Numbered from the stretch's first letter, positions 1-9,890 are shown. The stretch is 64,000 nucleotides of DNA from Paenibacillus sp. LHD-117 (GCF_030929555.1 NZ_JAVFVT010000012.1:1-64000), one strand, 5' to 3'. The notes: a model not told the origin generated them from the sequence alone. Made by a program: numbers and translations.

Positions 1-443
1 GTGGTAACCAACCCACGGATAGCAGCGTGCCGACCGTCGCTCGCTTATTTGCTCCCGCGCCTAGTGTTTTGGTGGTGCAAAATGCAAGGGCTTGACTAAA
101 ACGTTCATAGCAACGGAACTCCGCGCTCTTATTATGCGATTATGAGCCGAAATGGAAATCTAACGGAACTATGAGCACCTATTCCATTGAAAATGGCGTT
201 TTTCAGGCTGAAAAACATAAATAAGGGCCGCTACTTCCGTTACATTTTCTAATCGACTAAAATGAGCCGAATAACGTCCGCTGCTTCCGTTGAATCTCAA
301 AGCCCGCCATTAATCGATGGTCTCCGTAGAGCCGTTATATGCCCGAATAATCAACGTTTGGGATTGTGACCCCCAGCACTCTTATTTTGCCGGATTGGTC
401 CATGGAATCCGGATTCCGGGGCGATTAGCGTCTTACCAGTCGG
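1..443. other. Gene-poor left edge with short intergenic repeats
   Basis: I see no convincing coding region. The word AACGGAACT occurs at 112-120 and 162-170, and the related inverted word CTTCCGTT at 234-241 and 284-291; ATGAGCCGAA also occurs twice (near 151 and 261). This looks like a family of short intergenic repeats arranged as two direct and two inverted copies. No clear terminator for the minus-strand kinase gene that ends at 444 was recognised. Confidence 0.5.
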
Positions 444-2189
444 TCACCGTCCCGGAATCCGGATCGATACCGTCGTGCCGATGCCGAGCCGGCTGAAGAT
501 GGAGACGCCGTACGAGTCGCCGAACAGCAGCTTGATTCGGTTGTCGACGTTGCGGATGCCGTAGCCGGACAGCGTGTCCCCGCTTTGCGGCAGCTCCCGC
601 CCGCTGGCCATCCGCATGCCCATGCCGTCGTCGACGACGCTGAGGACGATATCCTGGCGATCGCGATAAGCGCGGATGATGATGTTGATGCCAAGCTCTT
701 GGTCCCAGATCGCATGGTTGATACAATTCTCCACGAACGGCTGCAGCGTCAGCTTGACGATCGGGCAAGGCAGCACGGATTCGTCGATGTCGTAATGAAC
801 CCGCAGCAGATTGGCGAACCGAACTTGCTGAATGGACACGTAGTATTGCGTCAGCTGGATTTCCTCGTGGATCGACAGCGTGTTTTTCCCTTTGTTAAGC
901 GAGATCCGATAAAACTTGGCCAGGTCGGTCACCATTTTGTTCATGCGCGGGTCCGCGTTTCGAATGGCCAACGACGAGATCGATGCAAGCGAGTTGTACA
1001 GGAAATGGGGGTTGATCTGCGCCTGCAGAACGTTCAGCTCCGCTTCCCGCTTGTCGATTTCCTTCTTGTACACGTCCGAGATGAGCGTGCTCAGCCGCTG
1101 CGACAGCCTCCGCAGCGCGTTGCCGACTTGTCCGATCTCGTCCCGGCCGAGTGGACGAATATCGCCGAGCTCGAATTCCTCCTTCTCGATTTGCCTCATC
1201 ATCCCGACAAGCGATTCCACGCGCTTCGTGAACAGCCGCGCCGCGATATAGATGAGCAGCGCCATGACGGTCACGCTCGCGAGCGCGTAAGCCAGTATCC
1301 GCTTCGCGGCCGCGTTCGCTTTGGACAAGAAGCTGCCATACGGGATGAGCGCAACGCTCTTCCAGCCGAACTTCGTCGTGTTGTAGACGACCAGTACTTG
1401 CTTGCCGTCATAGATGCTGTCGAATTGTCCGGCGGGGTCGCCCGGGAGTTCATCCGGCAAGGGAATCGGCTGATTGAGCAGCGTCTTGTCCCTGGCCGAC
1501 ATGACCGTTCCTTGCTCGTTCACGATGAGCACCGTCTTGTCCATCGATTCCTTCTCCATGAGTCGGAAAATATCCGATTCGAGAATGTTGATCGTGAGCA
1601 CGCCGTACGGATTGCTCATGCTATTGATGTTCAGCATCCGCGACAAGGTGAATACCGCGGGCATGTCCGGCTCCGACGGCGATGTTACGAAGCGGACGTT
1701 GCCGAAGCTGCCGCTCAGCGATTGATAGGCGAGCGTTTCGCGGAAGTTTTCATCCATTCTTTTGATAAACATATCGTCGACGGGCAGCGTCTCGTTGCTC
1801 CTATAGATCGTCATGGAATCGATGTCCGGATTCGTCGTCAGCATGTTGACGAACGCGTTGTTGATGTATTTGTAAGCATCGACGAACAAGGACGGATCCT
1901 TGGAATAATCGTTAGTGAGGTATGCACGCAGCGTGCTATCCAGGTACAGGGTGGCGGACAACTTCGTGTACGTCTCTAGTTTACTCTCCAGGTTCGCGTT
2001 AATCTGGGCCACGGTCGACCGCGTGTTGGCCACCATTTGGGAAGACAGCTCGCCTCTGATCGTCGAGTAGGAATACAGCACGAAGAAGAGCAGGGGGAGG
2101 ATGCCGCCGAGCAGGAACATGACGAACAGCTTCTCCCGAAGCCGCCAATTATAGAGAGGTTTGATTAGCCAACCCGGCATATTTCCCAT
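444..2189 (-). CDS. Sensor histidine kinase, YesM/LytS type
   Basis: This 581-residue membrane sensor kinase probably phosphorylates the response regulator encoded just upstream (2218-3870, gap of 28 bases). Visible architecture: transmembrane helix 1 at about residues 21-43, an extracellular Cache-like sensor region to about 295, helix 2 at about 298-319, a HAMP linker, then a His_kinase (PF06580-type) domain with the motif QINPHFLYNS (phospho-acceptor His395), followed by an HATPase with an N-box (VENCINHAI) and a DDGMGM glycine motif. The start is the ATG preceded by GGAG about nine bases upstream; a second ATG three codons in is an alternative. By family knowledge such pairs sense extracellular sugars or transporter occupancy and switch on the neighbouring importer, here the divergent genes from 4094 onward. 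The ligand cannot be told from sequence. Confidence 0.93.
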   Translation of the reverse strand: MGNMPGWLIKPLYNWRLREKLFVMFLLGGILPLLFFVLYSYSTIRGELSSQMVANTRSTVAQINANLESKLETYTKLSATLYLDSTLRAYLTNDYSKDPSLFVDAYKYINNAFVNMLTTNPDIDSMTIYRSNETLPVDDMFIKRMDENFRETLAYQSLSGSFGNVRFVTSPSEPDMPAVFTLSRMLNINSMSNPYGVLTINILESDIFRLMEKESMDKTVLIVNEQGTVMSARDKTLLNQPIPLPDELPGDPAGQFDSIYDGKQVLVVYNTTKFGWKSVALIPYGSFLSKANAAAKRILAYALASVTVMALLIYIAARLFTKRVESLVGMMRQIEKEEFELGDIRPLGRDEIGQVGNALRRLSQRLSTLISDVYKKEIDKREAELNVLQAQINPHFLYNSLASISSLAIRNADPRMNKMVTDLAKFYRISLNKGKNTLSIHEEIQLTQYYVSIQQVRFANLLRVHYDIDESVLPCPIVKLTLQPFVENCINHAIWDQELGINIIIRAYRDRQDIVLSVVDDGMGMRMASGRELPQSGDTLSGYGIRNVDNRIKLLFGDSYGVSIFSRLGIGTTVSIRIPGR

Positions 2190-2217
2190 CTTCGATCACT
2201 CCGCTCATCGATGTAGT

Positions 2218-3870
2218 TCAAAGCTGCATTTTGCGATATTCGTTCGGGGTGCTGCCCTTGTGCTTCTGGAAGACGGAGCAGAAATACGATACGTTCTCGT
2301 AGCCGACCCGATGGGCGATCTCGCGGACCTTCAGCGCCCTGTCCTTCAGCAGCTCGGAAGCATGGTTCATCCGGATGCGGGTCAAATAATCCAATATCGT
2401 CTCGCCCGTCTTTTCTTTGAAAATCGTCCGAACGTAGTTCGGGGACAGGTACACTTCCTTGGCGATATCCTCGACCGTGACCGGGAGATGGTACCGCTCC
2501 TCCAGCATTCTCGCGATCTGGCTGGCAATCGATTGATTGCGGTCTTGGTCGCGCTCGCCCGCCGCTTTGAGAAGCTCTCTGCAGAAACGAAGCGCGTACT
2601 CGTGATAATGGGCGATCGTTGGGAGATTGGACATCTCCCTCCAATGATCGGCAAGCAGATGGCTGCGGGCGGGCCCAGCGAGCAGCGAGGTAAAATGCTG
2701 CTCGAGACCCGTGAGCAGCTGGATGACGCCCCGGACGGCGGAGCTGCGTTCGACCCGCCGCTGCCGGATGCCGGCGAACCAAGCGGATAGCAGTTGCTCC
2801 GCTTGTTCCGCATCGTAGGACTGGATGGCCGCGATAAGACCAGCCGCGATCTGATCGGCGCCGTGGTCGGTCGCGGAGGCGCCCCCCAGCATGGCAGGCA
2901 CGATGACCGCACCCGATTGCCGATACAATTTCTCCTCATTGCAGCGCTGGGACTCCTCGAACGCTTCCTTCAGCAGATGAAAGCCTTTGTAAGGACCGGA
3001 CAAGCCGACCGTCGCCTCCGCCGTCAGCCCCGTTTCCCGCAGAAGCTCCTCGCGAAGCAGCTCCCAATACGTCGGATCCGCATGCTGCGCGTTTCCTTGG
3101 AACAGGACGAACAACGTTTGGGGGCCGGTTTCGAGGACGATCGCGGCGTCCAGCCTTCGTCTCAGCAAGACGCGCAGCGTCTCCGCGGCGCCGACGGCCA
3201 TATCGCCGATGCCCTCGGAAGGAGCGGCTCCGGACGCCGCATCGCTGAGAGCGGCGCCGCCGGATGCCGATGCCGCATCGGCATCGGCACTCGCCGCAGG
3301 CGAGCCGCCGCTCGCGAACGCCGGCGGCTCGAACGTCCAATAAGCCGCGCCAAACGGCTGACCGGCGGAGAAGCCGTCCGCGCGGCTCTCCCATTGCTTG
3401 ATCCAGTCGAAGCGGCGCTCCGCGCTCGGCTCGCGTACGATGCGCAGCAGCAGCTTCTCCAGCAGCCAGCCGCCGCCGGCGCTCGCAAGCTGCTCCTCTT
3501 CGCATTTGCGCTTCACTTTCTCGAGGAGCGCCATCAGCTCCTCCATATCGATCGGCTTGAGCACGTAGCCGGCCGCCTCGATCTGCAGCGCCGACTTAAT
3601 ATATTGAAATTCGTTATGGCCGCTCAAATAAATGATTTTGACGCTTTTGTCGATCTGCTTCGCCCGGCGCCCGAATTCCAGCCCGTCCATGATCGGCATG
3701 CGCACGTCCGTCACGATGATATCGGGCTTCAGCTCCTTCAGCTTGCCCAGCGCTTCCTTGCCGTTACGGGCCGTTCCGGCGATCCGGATGCCGACCTGCT
3801 CCCAAGGGACGTATTGCTCCATCGTTTCCAGCTCGATCGATTCGTCGTCTACCAACAGAACGCTGTACAT
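2218..3870 (-). CDS. Response regulator with AraC-type DNA-binding domain (YesN type)
   Basis: A 550-residue cytoplasmic regulator. The N-terminal receiver domain has acidic residues D8/D9, phospho-acceptor D55 (IIVTDVRMP), S83 and K105. A long variable middle follows, then two AraC helix-turn-helix motifs at the C-terminus (YLSPNYVRTIFKEKTG, then VGYENVSYFCSVFQKHKG and the usual PNEYRK ending). It is the partner of the kinase at 444-2189, which is transcribed after it in the same direction, and it probably activates the divergent sugar importer starting at 4094. An Ala/Ser/Gly-rich low-complexity stretch sits in the linker and contains a near-perfect DNA palindrome (3263-3285). The intergenic region to 4094 is about 220 bases and should contain both promoters and the operator. 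Confidence 0.93.
   Translation of the reverse strand: MYSVLLVDDESIELETMEQYVPWEQVGIRIAGTARNGKEALGKLKELKPDIIVTDVRMPIMDGLEFGRRAKQIDKSVKIIYLSGHNEFQYIKSALQIEAAGYVLKPIDMEELMALLEKVKRKCEEEQLASAGGGWLLEKLLLRIVREPSAERRFDWIKQWESRADGFSAGQPFGAAYWTFEPPAFASGGSPAASADADAASASGGAALSDAASGAAPSEGIGDMAVGAAETLRVLLRRRLDAAIVLETGPQTLFVLFQGNAQHADPTYWELLREELLRETGLTAEATVGLSGPYKGFHLLKEAFEESQRCNEEKLYRQSGAVIVPAMLGGASATDHGADQIAAGLIAAIQSYDAEQAEQLLSAWFAGIRQRRVERSSAVRGVIQLLTGLEQHFTSLLAGPARSHLLADHWREMSNLPTIAHYHEYALRFCRELLKAAGERDQDRNQSIASQIARMLEERYHLPVTVEDIAKEVYLSPNYVRTIFKEKTGETILDYLTRIRMNHASELLKDRALKVREIAHRVGYENVSYFCSVFQKHKGSTPNEYRKMQL
3263..3285. repeat. 11-bp inverted repeat with 1-base centre inside yesN-like gene
   Basis: GATGCCGATGC at 3263-3273 and its exact complement at 3275-3285 flank a single C. 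It lies in the part of the response-regulator gene that codes for an Ala/Ser/Asp-rich linker, so it may only reflect simple-sequence codons, but the arms are perfect. Confidence 0.7.
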
Positions 3871-4093
3871 CTATAGGCACCCGCCTTTTTTCGTTAATTT
3901 GAATGATTGGCAATAGGATGAAGCGTTTTCTTCTTAGTTTAACGGCTATGCCGCTATTCAACAATGGAAGGGCACGAAGTGTGTTCGTTTCGGTCATGAA
4001 TCGGTAAATTCGGATATCGTTCGACCGATGCGACGAGCTTATAATGAGAACACGACGCAATGAAAGCGCAATCCATCCATAGGGGGCAACACG

Positions 4094-5077
4094 ATGATCA
4101 TCCAACCGAAAGCGCGGCCCGAGGGGCAAGGGACTCGTGCCATCCGCGCGTCCAGAACGGGATTGGCGGGCAGGCTCAAGGAACAGCGGCTGCTGTACGT
4201 GCTCATGCTGCCGGCCATCGTCGTCACCCTGCTGTTCTCCTACGTGCCGATGTTCGGGCTGTACATGGCCTTCATCAACTACTCGCCGGGGGGCGGCTCG
4301 TTTTTCAAACAATTTTTTACGACGGACTTTGTCGGCCTGCAATGGTTCGAATACTTTTTTACGAACGGCGATTTCATCCGCATTATGCGCAACACGCTGG
4401 CACAGAGCTTCCTGTCGCTGCTGTTCGGCTTCCCGCTGCCGATCATCCTCGCGCTAATGATCAACGAGCTGCGGAACGGCTGGTTCAAGCGAACGTTCCA
4501 AACGGTGTCCTACATGCCGCACTTCATCTCTTGGGTCATCGCGGCGAACATTATCATCACGATGCTATCGTCGGGCGGCGTTATCAACAACATTCTAATG
4601 GGTCTCGGTTTCGTCGACGAGCCGATTCAGTTCATGCAGAAGGGTCCGTTGTTCTGGTGGATCATCGCGCTCTCCAACGCCTGGAAGGACATGGGCTTTA
4701 ACGCCATCATGTATCTCGCCGCGATAGCCGCGATCAACCCCGAGCTGTACGAGGTCGCGAAGGTGGACGGCGCGAGCCGGCTGAAGCAGATGCTGCACAT
4801 CACGCTGCCTTCGATCCGGCCGACGATCATCATTCTGGCGATCCTCGCCGTCGGCGGCATTCTGAACGCGGGCTTCGACCAGCAATATTTGCTCCAGAAC
4901 AACACGGTCATGCAGTATTCGGAGGTCATCGATACGTACACGTACAAATACGGCTTGCAGAACGGCATGTTCTCGTACGGCGCGGCCGTCGGACTTTTCA
5001 AATCGGTCGTGGCGTTCATTCTGGTCATCTCCGTGAATCAGATGGCCAAACGAATGGAACAGCAGTCGTTGTTCTAG
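4094..5077 (+). CDS. Sugar ABC transporter permease, LplB type
   Basis: A 327-residue inner-membrane permease with six predicted helices; it opens with a hydrophilic tail, then the first helix (LLYVLMLPAIVVTLLFSYVP). The cytoplasmic EAA loop that docks the ATPase is visible as YEVAKVDGASRLKQMLHI followed by LP. An AGGGGG ribosome binding site precedes the ATG by about eight bases. It forms a heterodimer with the product of 5102-5989, fed by the lipoprotein encoded at 6104-7738. No ATPase gene is present, as is usual for this class, which is thought to share an MsmX-like ATPase. A TATAAT-like box at 4040-4045 lies just upstream. The substrate is probably a galactoside or plant-polysaccharide fragment, judged only from the downstream GH36-like gene. 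Confidence 0.92.
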   Translation: MIIQPKARPEGQGTRAIRASRTGLAGRLKEQRLLYVLMLPAIVVTLLFSYVPMFGLYMAFINYSPGGGSFFKQFFTTDFVGLQWFEYFFTNGDFIRIMRNTLAQSFLSLLFGFPLPIILALMINELRNGWFKRTFQTVSYMPHFISWVIAANIIITMLSSGGVINNILMGLGFVDEPIQFMQKGPLFWWIIALSNAWKDMGFNAIMYLAAIAAINPELYEVAKVDGASRLKQMLHITLPSIRPTIIILAILAVGGILNAGFDQQYLLQNNTVMQYSEVIDTYTYKYGLQNGMFSYGAAVGLFKSVVAFILVISVNQMAKRMEQQSLF

Positions 5078-5101
5078 CAAAATGGAAGAGGGGAAAGCTG
5101 C

Positions 5102-5989
5102 ATGGTAAAGGACAAAAAAGATTTTCTCTTTATGACCCTCGTGTACGCGTTTATCGTCGCGGTCTTCATCATTACGTTCTATCCGTTCTGGAACGTGTTC
5201 ATCATCTCGCTGAACAGCGCGGAGGACACGCTCCGGGGCAATCTGTACCTGTGGCCGAGGGAGTTCAGCCTGGCCAGCTACGTGCAGATCATGAACGACA
5301 GCGAAATATGGACCGCGATTAAGGTGACGGTGCTTCGAACGGTCATCGGAACGCCGCTTGCGGTGCTGACGATCGCCATGCTGGCTTTCTCGCTAAGCAA
5401 GCGGGAGCTGGTCGCGGGCCGGTTCTGGACGCTGTACTTCGTCTTCACGATGTATTTCGGCGGCGGGCTGATTCCGTACTATATGGTGCTCAAAAGTTAC
5501 CATTTGATCGACAGCTTCATGGTGTTCATCGTTCCGGGCCTTATGAACGTGTTCTATATGATCATCGTAAGAACGTTCATCCAAGGGCTGCCGGGAGAGC
5601 TTGACGAATCGGCGAAAATGGACGGCGCGAACTACCTGCAAATTTTCTTCCGCATCATTCTGCCGCTGACGACGCCGGTGCTCGCCACGATCGGGTTGTT
5701 CACGGCAATCGGTCACTGGAATGCGTGGTTCGATTCCTACGTGTTCACGTACAAGCCGGACCTGAAGACGCTGCAGGCGGTGCTCGTCAAAATTTTGAAC
5801 CAATACCAGACGGGCTCGATGGTCAGTGACGCGCAGCAGATGGCGAACTCGTCGAAGAGACTGGCGGTCTCACCGGATACGATCCGCATGGCTGCGACGA
5901 TGGTGGCGACGCTGCCGATCATCATGGTATACCCGTTCCTTCAGAAATATTTTGTGAAAGGGATGACGCTCGGGGCTGTCAAAAGCTGA
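5102..5989 (+). CDS. Carbohydrate ABC transporter permease, YtcP type
   Basis: A 295-residue permease and partner of the LplB-like protein, 24 bases downstream of it in the same operon, with a GAGGGG ribosome binding site. It has six predicted helices, the EAA loop DESAKMDGANYLQIFFRI followed by LP, and the family's typical C-terminus (YPFLQKYFVKGMTLGAVK). The pair makes the membrane channel of a CUT1-type importer for oligosaccharides. The region near AQQMANSSKRLAVSP matches the extra loop seen in YtcP-like members. Sequence does not define the substrate. Confidence 0.92.
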   Translation: MVKDKKDFLFMTLVYAFIVAVFIITFYPFWNVFIISLNSAEDTLRGNLYLWPREFSLASYVQIMNDSEIWTAIKVTVLRTVIGTPLAVLTIAMLAFSLSKRELVAGRFWTLYFVFTMYFGGGLIPYYMVLKSYHLIDSFMVFIVPGLMNVFYMIIVRTFIQGLPGELDESAKMDGANYLQIFFRIILPLTTPVLATIGLFTAIGHWNAWFDSYVFTYKPDLKTLQAVLVKILNQYQTGSMVSDAQQMANSSKRLAVSPDTIRMAATMVATLPIIMVYPFLQKYFVKGMTLGAVKS

Positions 5990-6103
5990 TCCGGGGGCAG
6001 CTGTCCATATTAGCAGGGGGAGGTGTTTCGTTTTCGGTCGAACACGGTTTGCCGACTCGCCGCTTCAAAAATCGATTATTATAACGAATAAGGGGGCTTT
6101 TGT

Positions 6104-7738
6104 ATGCACACCAAAAAAGGGTTAACGCTGCTGCTTACGGCTATCATGCTCATGACGCTATTGTCCGCTTGCGCTTCTTCGAACAAAGAGGGGAACAGCC
6201 AGTCGACGAATCAACCCGCCGAGAACGGCGGAGCGGAAGGCGAAACCAAGGATCCGGGAACAGATCCGATCACGATTACGTTCTTCGATAAAAACACGGG
6301 CGACAAGTTCGATAACGCCGTGGCTCAAGAGATAACGAAACGAACGGGCGTGACGATCGAAATCCAACAGCCGACGGGCAATCCGACGGAGAAGCTGAAT
6401 CTGATGCTGGCGAGCGACGACTTGCCGGACATGATCATGTTTGATCGATCGAGCGACCTGGTCGCCAAATACATCGACGCGGGTTCGATCGTTCCGCTGG
6501 ACGACCTGATCGCGGAATACGGCCCGGACGTGGCGAAGATGTACGGCGACGTGCTGAACAAAACGCGTTACAAAGACGGCAAAAACTACTACTTGTCGAA
6601 TTGGTACGGCCTGGAGCATGAACCTGTGTTCGGCTTCAACATGCGCAAGGATATCGTCAAGGAGCTGGCGCCGGACAAAGCCGACGGCGGCGTTCCGTTC
6701 ACGGCTTCCGAATTCAAGCAGCTGCTGTCCGATTTCAAAGCCAAATATCCGCAAATCGACGGCAAAGACACGATCGCGCTGACGATGGACGGCGAGAATT
6801 TCGGCGGCACGATGGGCACTTTTAAAGGCATGTTCGGTTTGACGAACTACTACGAGCATGACGGCGTCCTGCAATACGACGTGAAGAATCCGTCGTACAA
6901 GGACATGATCCTGTACATGAACGACCTGTACCGCTCCGGCCTTATGGATAAGGAATGGGCCATCAACAAACGCCAGATTTGGGAACAGAAAATCGCAACC
7001 GGCACGATCTTCTCTTCGACCGGCGCCTACTGGGACCTTGGCAACTCCAACACGATCATCAAAAAGGACCGCGGCGAGGAATCGCAGCTGTTCGCTTACA
7101 AAGTCGTCGCGGACGGCGTGGACCCGTCGAAGACGACGTACGGCGGCCGCAGCTCGCTCGGCTGGGACGCGATCGCGATTACGAAGAAAAACAAAAATCC
7201 GGAACGCACCATGCAGTTCATCAACTTCCTGGCTAGCGAAGAAGGGCAATACCTGCTCATGTGGGGCATCGAAGGCACGCACTGGGATATGAAGGACGGC
7301 AAACATACGCCGCGTCCGGAAGTGCTGCAAAGCTTCAAGGATGATTGGGCCGCGTACACGAAGGAAACGGGCATCCGCAAGTGGACCTGGTTCATCAAGA
7401 ACGGCCCCGGCGCGGACGGCACGCCGTACGATCTTCCCGGCCGTTACGAGCGTTCCCCGATTGACCAGATGGCGATCAAGAACCTGTCGGATACCGTATT
7501 CGACACCGCGATCTTCGACGGGCTGGGACCTGCCGGCGGAACGCCGGAGGCGCTGAGCGAGCAAAAAATCAGCGACATCACGAAACAGGCGATCACGAAA
7601 GCGATCATGGCTCCGACGGCGGAGGAAGCGGGCTCGATTTTCGATAAAATGTTGGCCGATATGAAAGCCGCCGGCGACGAGAAAGTGGAAGCCGTCTACA
7701 CGACAAATTACAACGCCCGCAAGGAGCTGTGGCAGTAA
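6104..7738 (+). CDS. Extracellular solute-binding lipoprotein (LipO/YtcQ type)
   Basis: A 544-residue sugar-capturing lipoprotein. The signal peptide ends in the lipobox LLSAC with Cys23 as the lipidation site, followed by an Asn/Gly/Glu-rich spacer and a type-I extracellular solute-binding fold (start near ITITFFDKNTGD). An AAGGGGG ribosome binding site sits about seven bases before the ATG. It delivers substrate to the permease pair encoded immediately upstream (4094-5989). The gap of 114 bases to the permease gene is wider than the gap between the permeases, which may allow a separate promoter or differential mRNA stability, since the binding protein is usually needed in excess. A clear terminator follows at 7762-7791. 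Confidence 0.93.
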   Translation: MHTKKGLTLLLTAIMLMTLLSACASSNKEGNSQSTNQPAENGGAEGETKDPGTDPITITFFDKNTGDKFDNAVAQEITKRTGVTIEIQQPTGNPTEKLNLMLASDDLPDMIMFDRSSDLVAKYIDAGSIVPLDDLIAEYGPDVAKMYGDVLNKTRYKDGKNYYLSNWYGLEHEPVFGFNMRKDIVKELAPDKADGGVPFTASEFKQLLSDFKAKYPQIDGKDTIALTMDGENFGGTMGTFKGMFGLTNYYEHDGVLQYDVKNPSYKDMILYMNDLYRSGLMDKEWAINKRQIWEQKIATGTIFSSTGAYWDLGNSNTIIKKDRGEESQLFAYKVVADGVDPSKTTYGGRSSLGWDAIAITKKNKNPERTMQFINFLASEEGQYLLMWGIEGTHWDMKDGKHTPRPEVLQSFKDDWAAYTKETGIRKWTWFIKNGPGADGTPYDLPGRYERSPIDQMAIKNLSDTVFDTAIFDGLGPAGGTPEALSEQKISDITKQAITKAIMAPTAEEAGSIFDKMLADMKAAGDEKVEAVYTTNYNARKELWQ

Positions 7739-7761
7739 TTGATCACGAGTTAGGGAAAAGA

Positions 7762-7791
7762 GGGAGGCCAGCGTTGCTGGCCTTTTCCTTT
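7762..7791 (+). terminator. Rho-independent terminator after importer operon
   Basis: GGCCAGC (7766-7772), loop GTT, GCTGGCC (7776-7782), then TTTTCCTTT. It separates the binding-protein gene from the alpha-galactosidase gene, so read-through would be needed for a single transcript. Confidence 0.85.
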
Positions 7792-7835
7792 GATTGTTGC
7801 CATATAGCGAATAGGAGAAAGGGAGAGGATGGACG

Positions 7836-9890
7836 ATGACGACGATAATGGGATCGATCAAGCTGGAGAAGAGGGACGGCGCGTTCGCGGCCGACAACGG
7901 GCTGCTGCGGGTGACGGCAAACTTGGAGGCGGGAACGCTGGACGTCGCATGGAAGGACGGTCAGGCGATGAGCGGGCTGTACGCGGAGGCGCGCTTCGGA
8001 GGGGAGACCGTACGGTCGGCGTTCTACCAGTCGCATGGCGTGGCCGAAACGTCGGTGGAAGCAATCGATGACGCGTTCGGCGCGGGCATCTCGTTCGTCT
8101 TCGAGCATTCGGATTCCGGCAAGCCGGCGCTGCGGCAGCATATTCGGCTTTACGAGGGGCTGCCGTACGCGCTGGTGGAGCTGGAAGCTTGCCGGGACGC
8201 AGAGTGGGAGACGAATGAACTGACGCCGCTCGCGGCTTACCTGAACGACGGAGGCGTGCTCGACTTCGGCGACGGCTCCAAGGAAGAGATTCGTTCGCTG
8301 TTCATCCCTTACGACAACGATAAGTGGGTGCGCTTCGCGTCCCAGGCCAATCCGGGCAGCGTTCGGAGCTATGAAGCGACGGCGGTATACCGCACGGAAT
8401 CGCGGCGCGGCTTCGTCATCGGGTCGGTCACGCACGATACGTGGAAGACGGCGATCGAGGTCGAAGGCACGTTCCGGGAAGCGATCGGACGCCTGCGGGT
8501 CGCCGCAGGCGCGTCCGATCTGCGGACGCGCGACACGGTGCCGCATGGCTCTGTGCGCGGGAAGTCGATTGTTTCCCCGACGATCTTCGTCGGGGCGTAC
8601 GAGGACTATCGCGACGGACTGGAAGCTTTCGGCGAGGCCAACGCGTTGCTGAAGCCGGCGCTTCCATGGTCCGGCGGCGTGCCGATGGGCTGGAACAGCT
8701 GGTCGGCCGTCATGGCGAAGCTCGACTACGACGTATATACGCATACGTCGGATTTCTTCGCGGGTGAACTGCAGCAGAACGGCTTCGCCGATTCGGAGGG
8801 AAGCCTTTACGTTAACTTCGACGCGTTCTCGGACAATTTGACGGCGGAGCAGCTGAAGGACGCGGTGGCACGCGTCAAGGCGAACGGCCAGAAGCCGGGC
8901 ACGTATTATACGCCTTTCGCGTTCTGGGGCAGCAATCCGGACACGCCGGTCGAAGGCACGGACGGGAAGGTATTGTACAGGGACATTCTGCTGAAGGACG
9001 CAGCGGGGCGGCCGCTGCCGAAGCTGGACGGCGCGTTCCCGATCGATCCATCCCATCCGGAGGCGATCGCGCGTATCCTGCGTAAGCTGGACGAGGTGGC
9101 GGAAGCGGGTTTCGAATATTTGAAAATGGACTTCCTGGCGCATGGCGCCATGGAGGGAGAACATGCGGACCCAACGATCCGCACGGGCATCCAGGCGTAC
9201 AATTACGGAATGGCAGCGATCGCGGAGGCGCTGAGCCCCGAGCGGCTAGGCCGCCCCTTCTTGATCAACCTGTCGATCGCGCCGCTGTTCCCGCACGGTT
9301 ACGCGCATAGCAGGCGCGTCTCCTGCGACGCGTTCGGCACGATCGAGGACACGGAGTACATGCTGAACGCCGTCACGTACGGCTGGTGGATCAGCGACCG
9401 GCTGTACCGGTTCAACGACCCGGACCATATCGTGCTCTTCAAAAGCGATAATCAGCGCGCGACGTCGGAGCATGAAGGACGCAGCCGTTTGAACGCCGGC
9501 GTCATCGCGGGCACGTCGCTGCTGCTCGGCGACGATTACCGCATGGAGGAAGCCGCCCGCCGCGCCAAGGCGTGGATGACGAACGAGACGGTCATGGCGC
9601 TCGCGAAGCGCGGCGAGACGTTCCGTCCCGTCGAGGGAGGCAGCGGCACGCGGGGCGAGGACGCGTTCGTGCTGGCCGGCGATGGGGGACTCTATGTCGC
9701 CGTCTTCAACTTCGACGCGGAAGCCGCGACGGAGCGGGCGATCGCATTGCCGCGCCTCGGCATCGACGGCTCGGATGAGCTGACCGTTCGCGATCTATGG
9801 ACGGGCGAGCAGTCCCTGCTGGCGGCAGACGCGACCGAGCTCGCCATCCGGCTGGAGCCGGCGGAGTCGAAGATGCTTTTCATCGCGTAG
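7836..9890 (+). CDS. Alpha-galactosidase-like glycoside hydrolase (GH36-like, clan GH-D)
   Basis: A 684-residue cytoplasmic enzyme with no signal peptide. An N-terminal beta-rich domain is followed by a TIM barrel and a small C-terminal beta domain. The barrel motif FEYLKMDFL places the probable nucleophile at Asp432, and RVSCDAFG offers Asp498 as the probable acid/base in the RxxxD context known from GH36 and related families. GGGAGAGG precedes the ATG. It lies directly downstream of a sugar importer and probably removes galactosyl groups from the imported oligosaccharide, but the exact specificity (alpha-galactoside or another alpha-glycoside) is inferred. A strong hairpin terminator follows at 9921-9967. 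Confidence 0.8.
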   Translation: MTTIMGSIKLEKRDGAFAADNGLLRVTANLEAGTLDVAWKDGQAMSGLYAEARFGGETVRSAFYQSHGVAETSVEAIDDAFGAGISFVFEHSDSGKPALRQHIRLYEGLPYALVELEACRDAEWETNELTPLAAYLNDGGVLDFGDGSKEEIRSLFIPYDNDKWVRFASQANPGSVRSYEATAVYRTESRRGFVIGSVTHDTWKTAIEVEGTFREAIGRLRVAAGASDLRTRDTVPHGSVRGKSIVSPTIFVGAYEDYRDGLEAFGEANALLKPALPWSGGVPMGWNSWSAVMAKLDYDVYTHTSDFFAGELQQNGFADSEGSLYVNFDAFSDNLTAEQLKDAVARVKANGQKPGTYYTPFAFWGSNPDTPVEGTDGKVLYRDILLKDAAGRPLPKLDGAFPIDPSHPEAIARILRKLDEVAEAGFEYLKMDFLAHGAMEGEHADPTIRTGIQAYNYGMAAIAEALSPERLGRPFLINLSIAPLFPHGYAHSRRVSCDAFGTIEDTEYMLNAVTYGWWISDRLYRFNDPDHIVLFKSDNQRATSEHEGRSRLNAGVIAGTSLLLGDDYRMEEAARRAKAWMTNETVMALAKRGETFRPVEGGSGTRGEDAFVLAGDGGLYVAVFNFDAEAATERAIALPRLGIDGSDELTVRDLWTGEQSLLAADATELAIRLEPAESKMLFIA

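Noticed and set aside
585-1979. Long plus-strand reading frame of 464 codons opposite the histidine kinase
   Set aside because: It is the mirror of a well-supported YesM-type kinase, Arg/Asp/His-rich, with no domain motif or ribosome binding site; a shadow of GC-rich codons.
2794-3876. Plus-strand frame of 360 codons opposite the response regulator
   Set aside because: Composition is Arg/Leu-rich without motifs; the opposite strand has clear receiver and AraC domains.
6158-7897. Minus-strand frame of 579 codons opposite the solute-binding lipoprotein
   Set aside because: Shadow frame rich in Arg, Val, His and Phe; the plus strand has a lipobox and binding fold.
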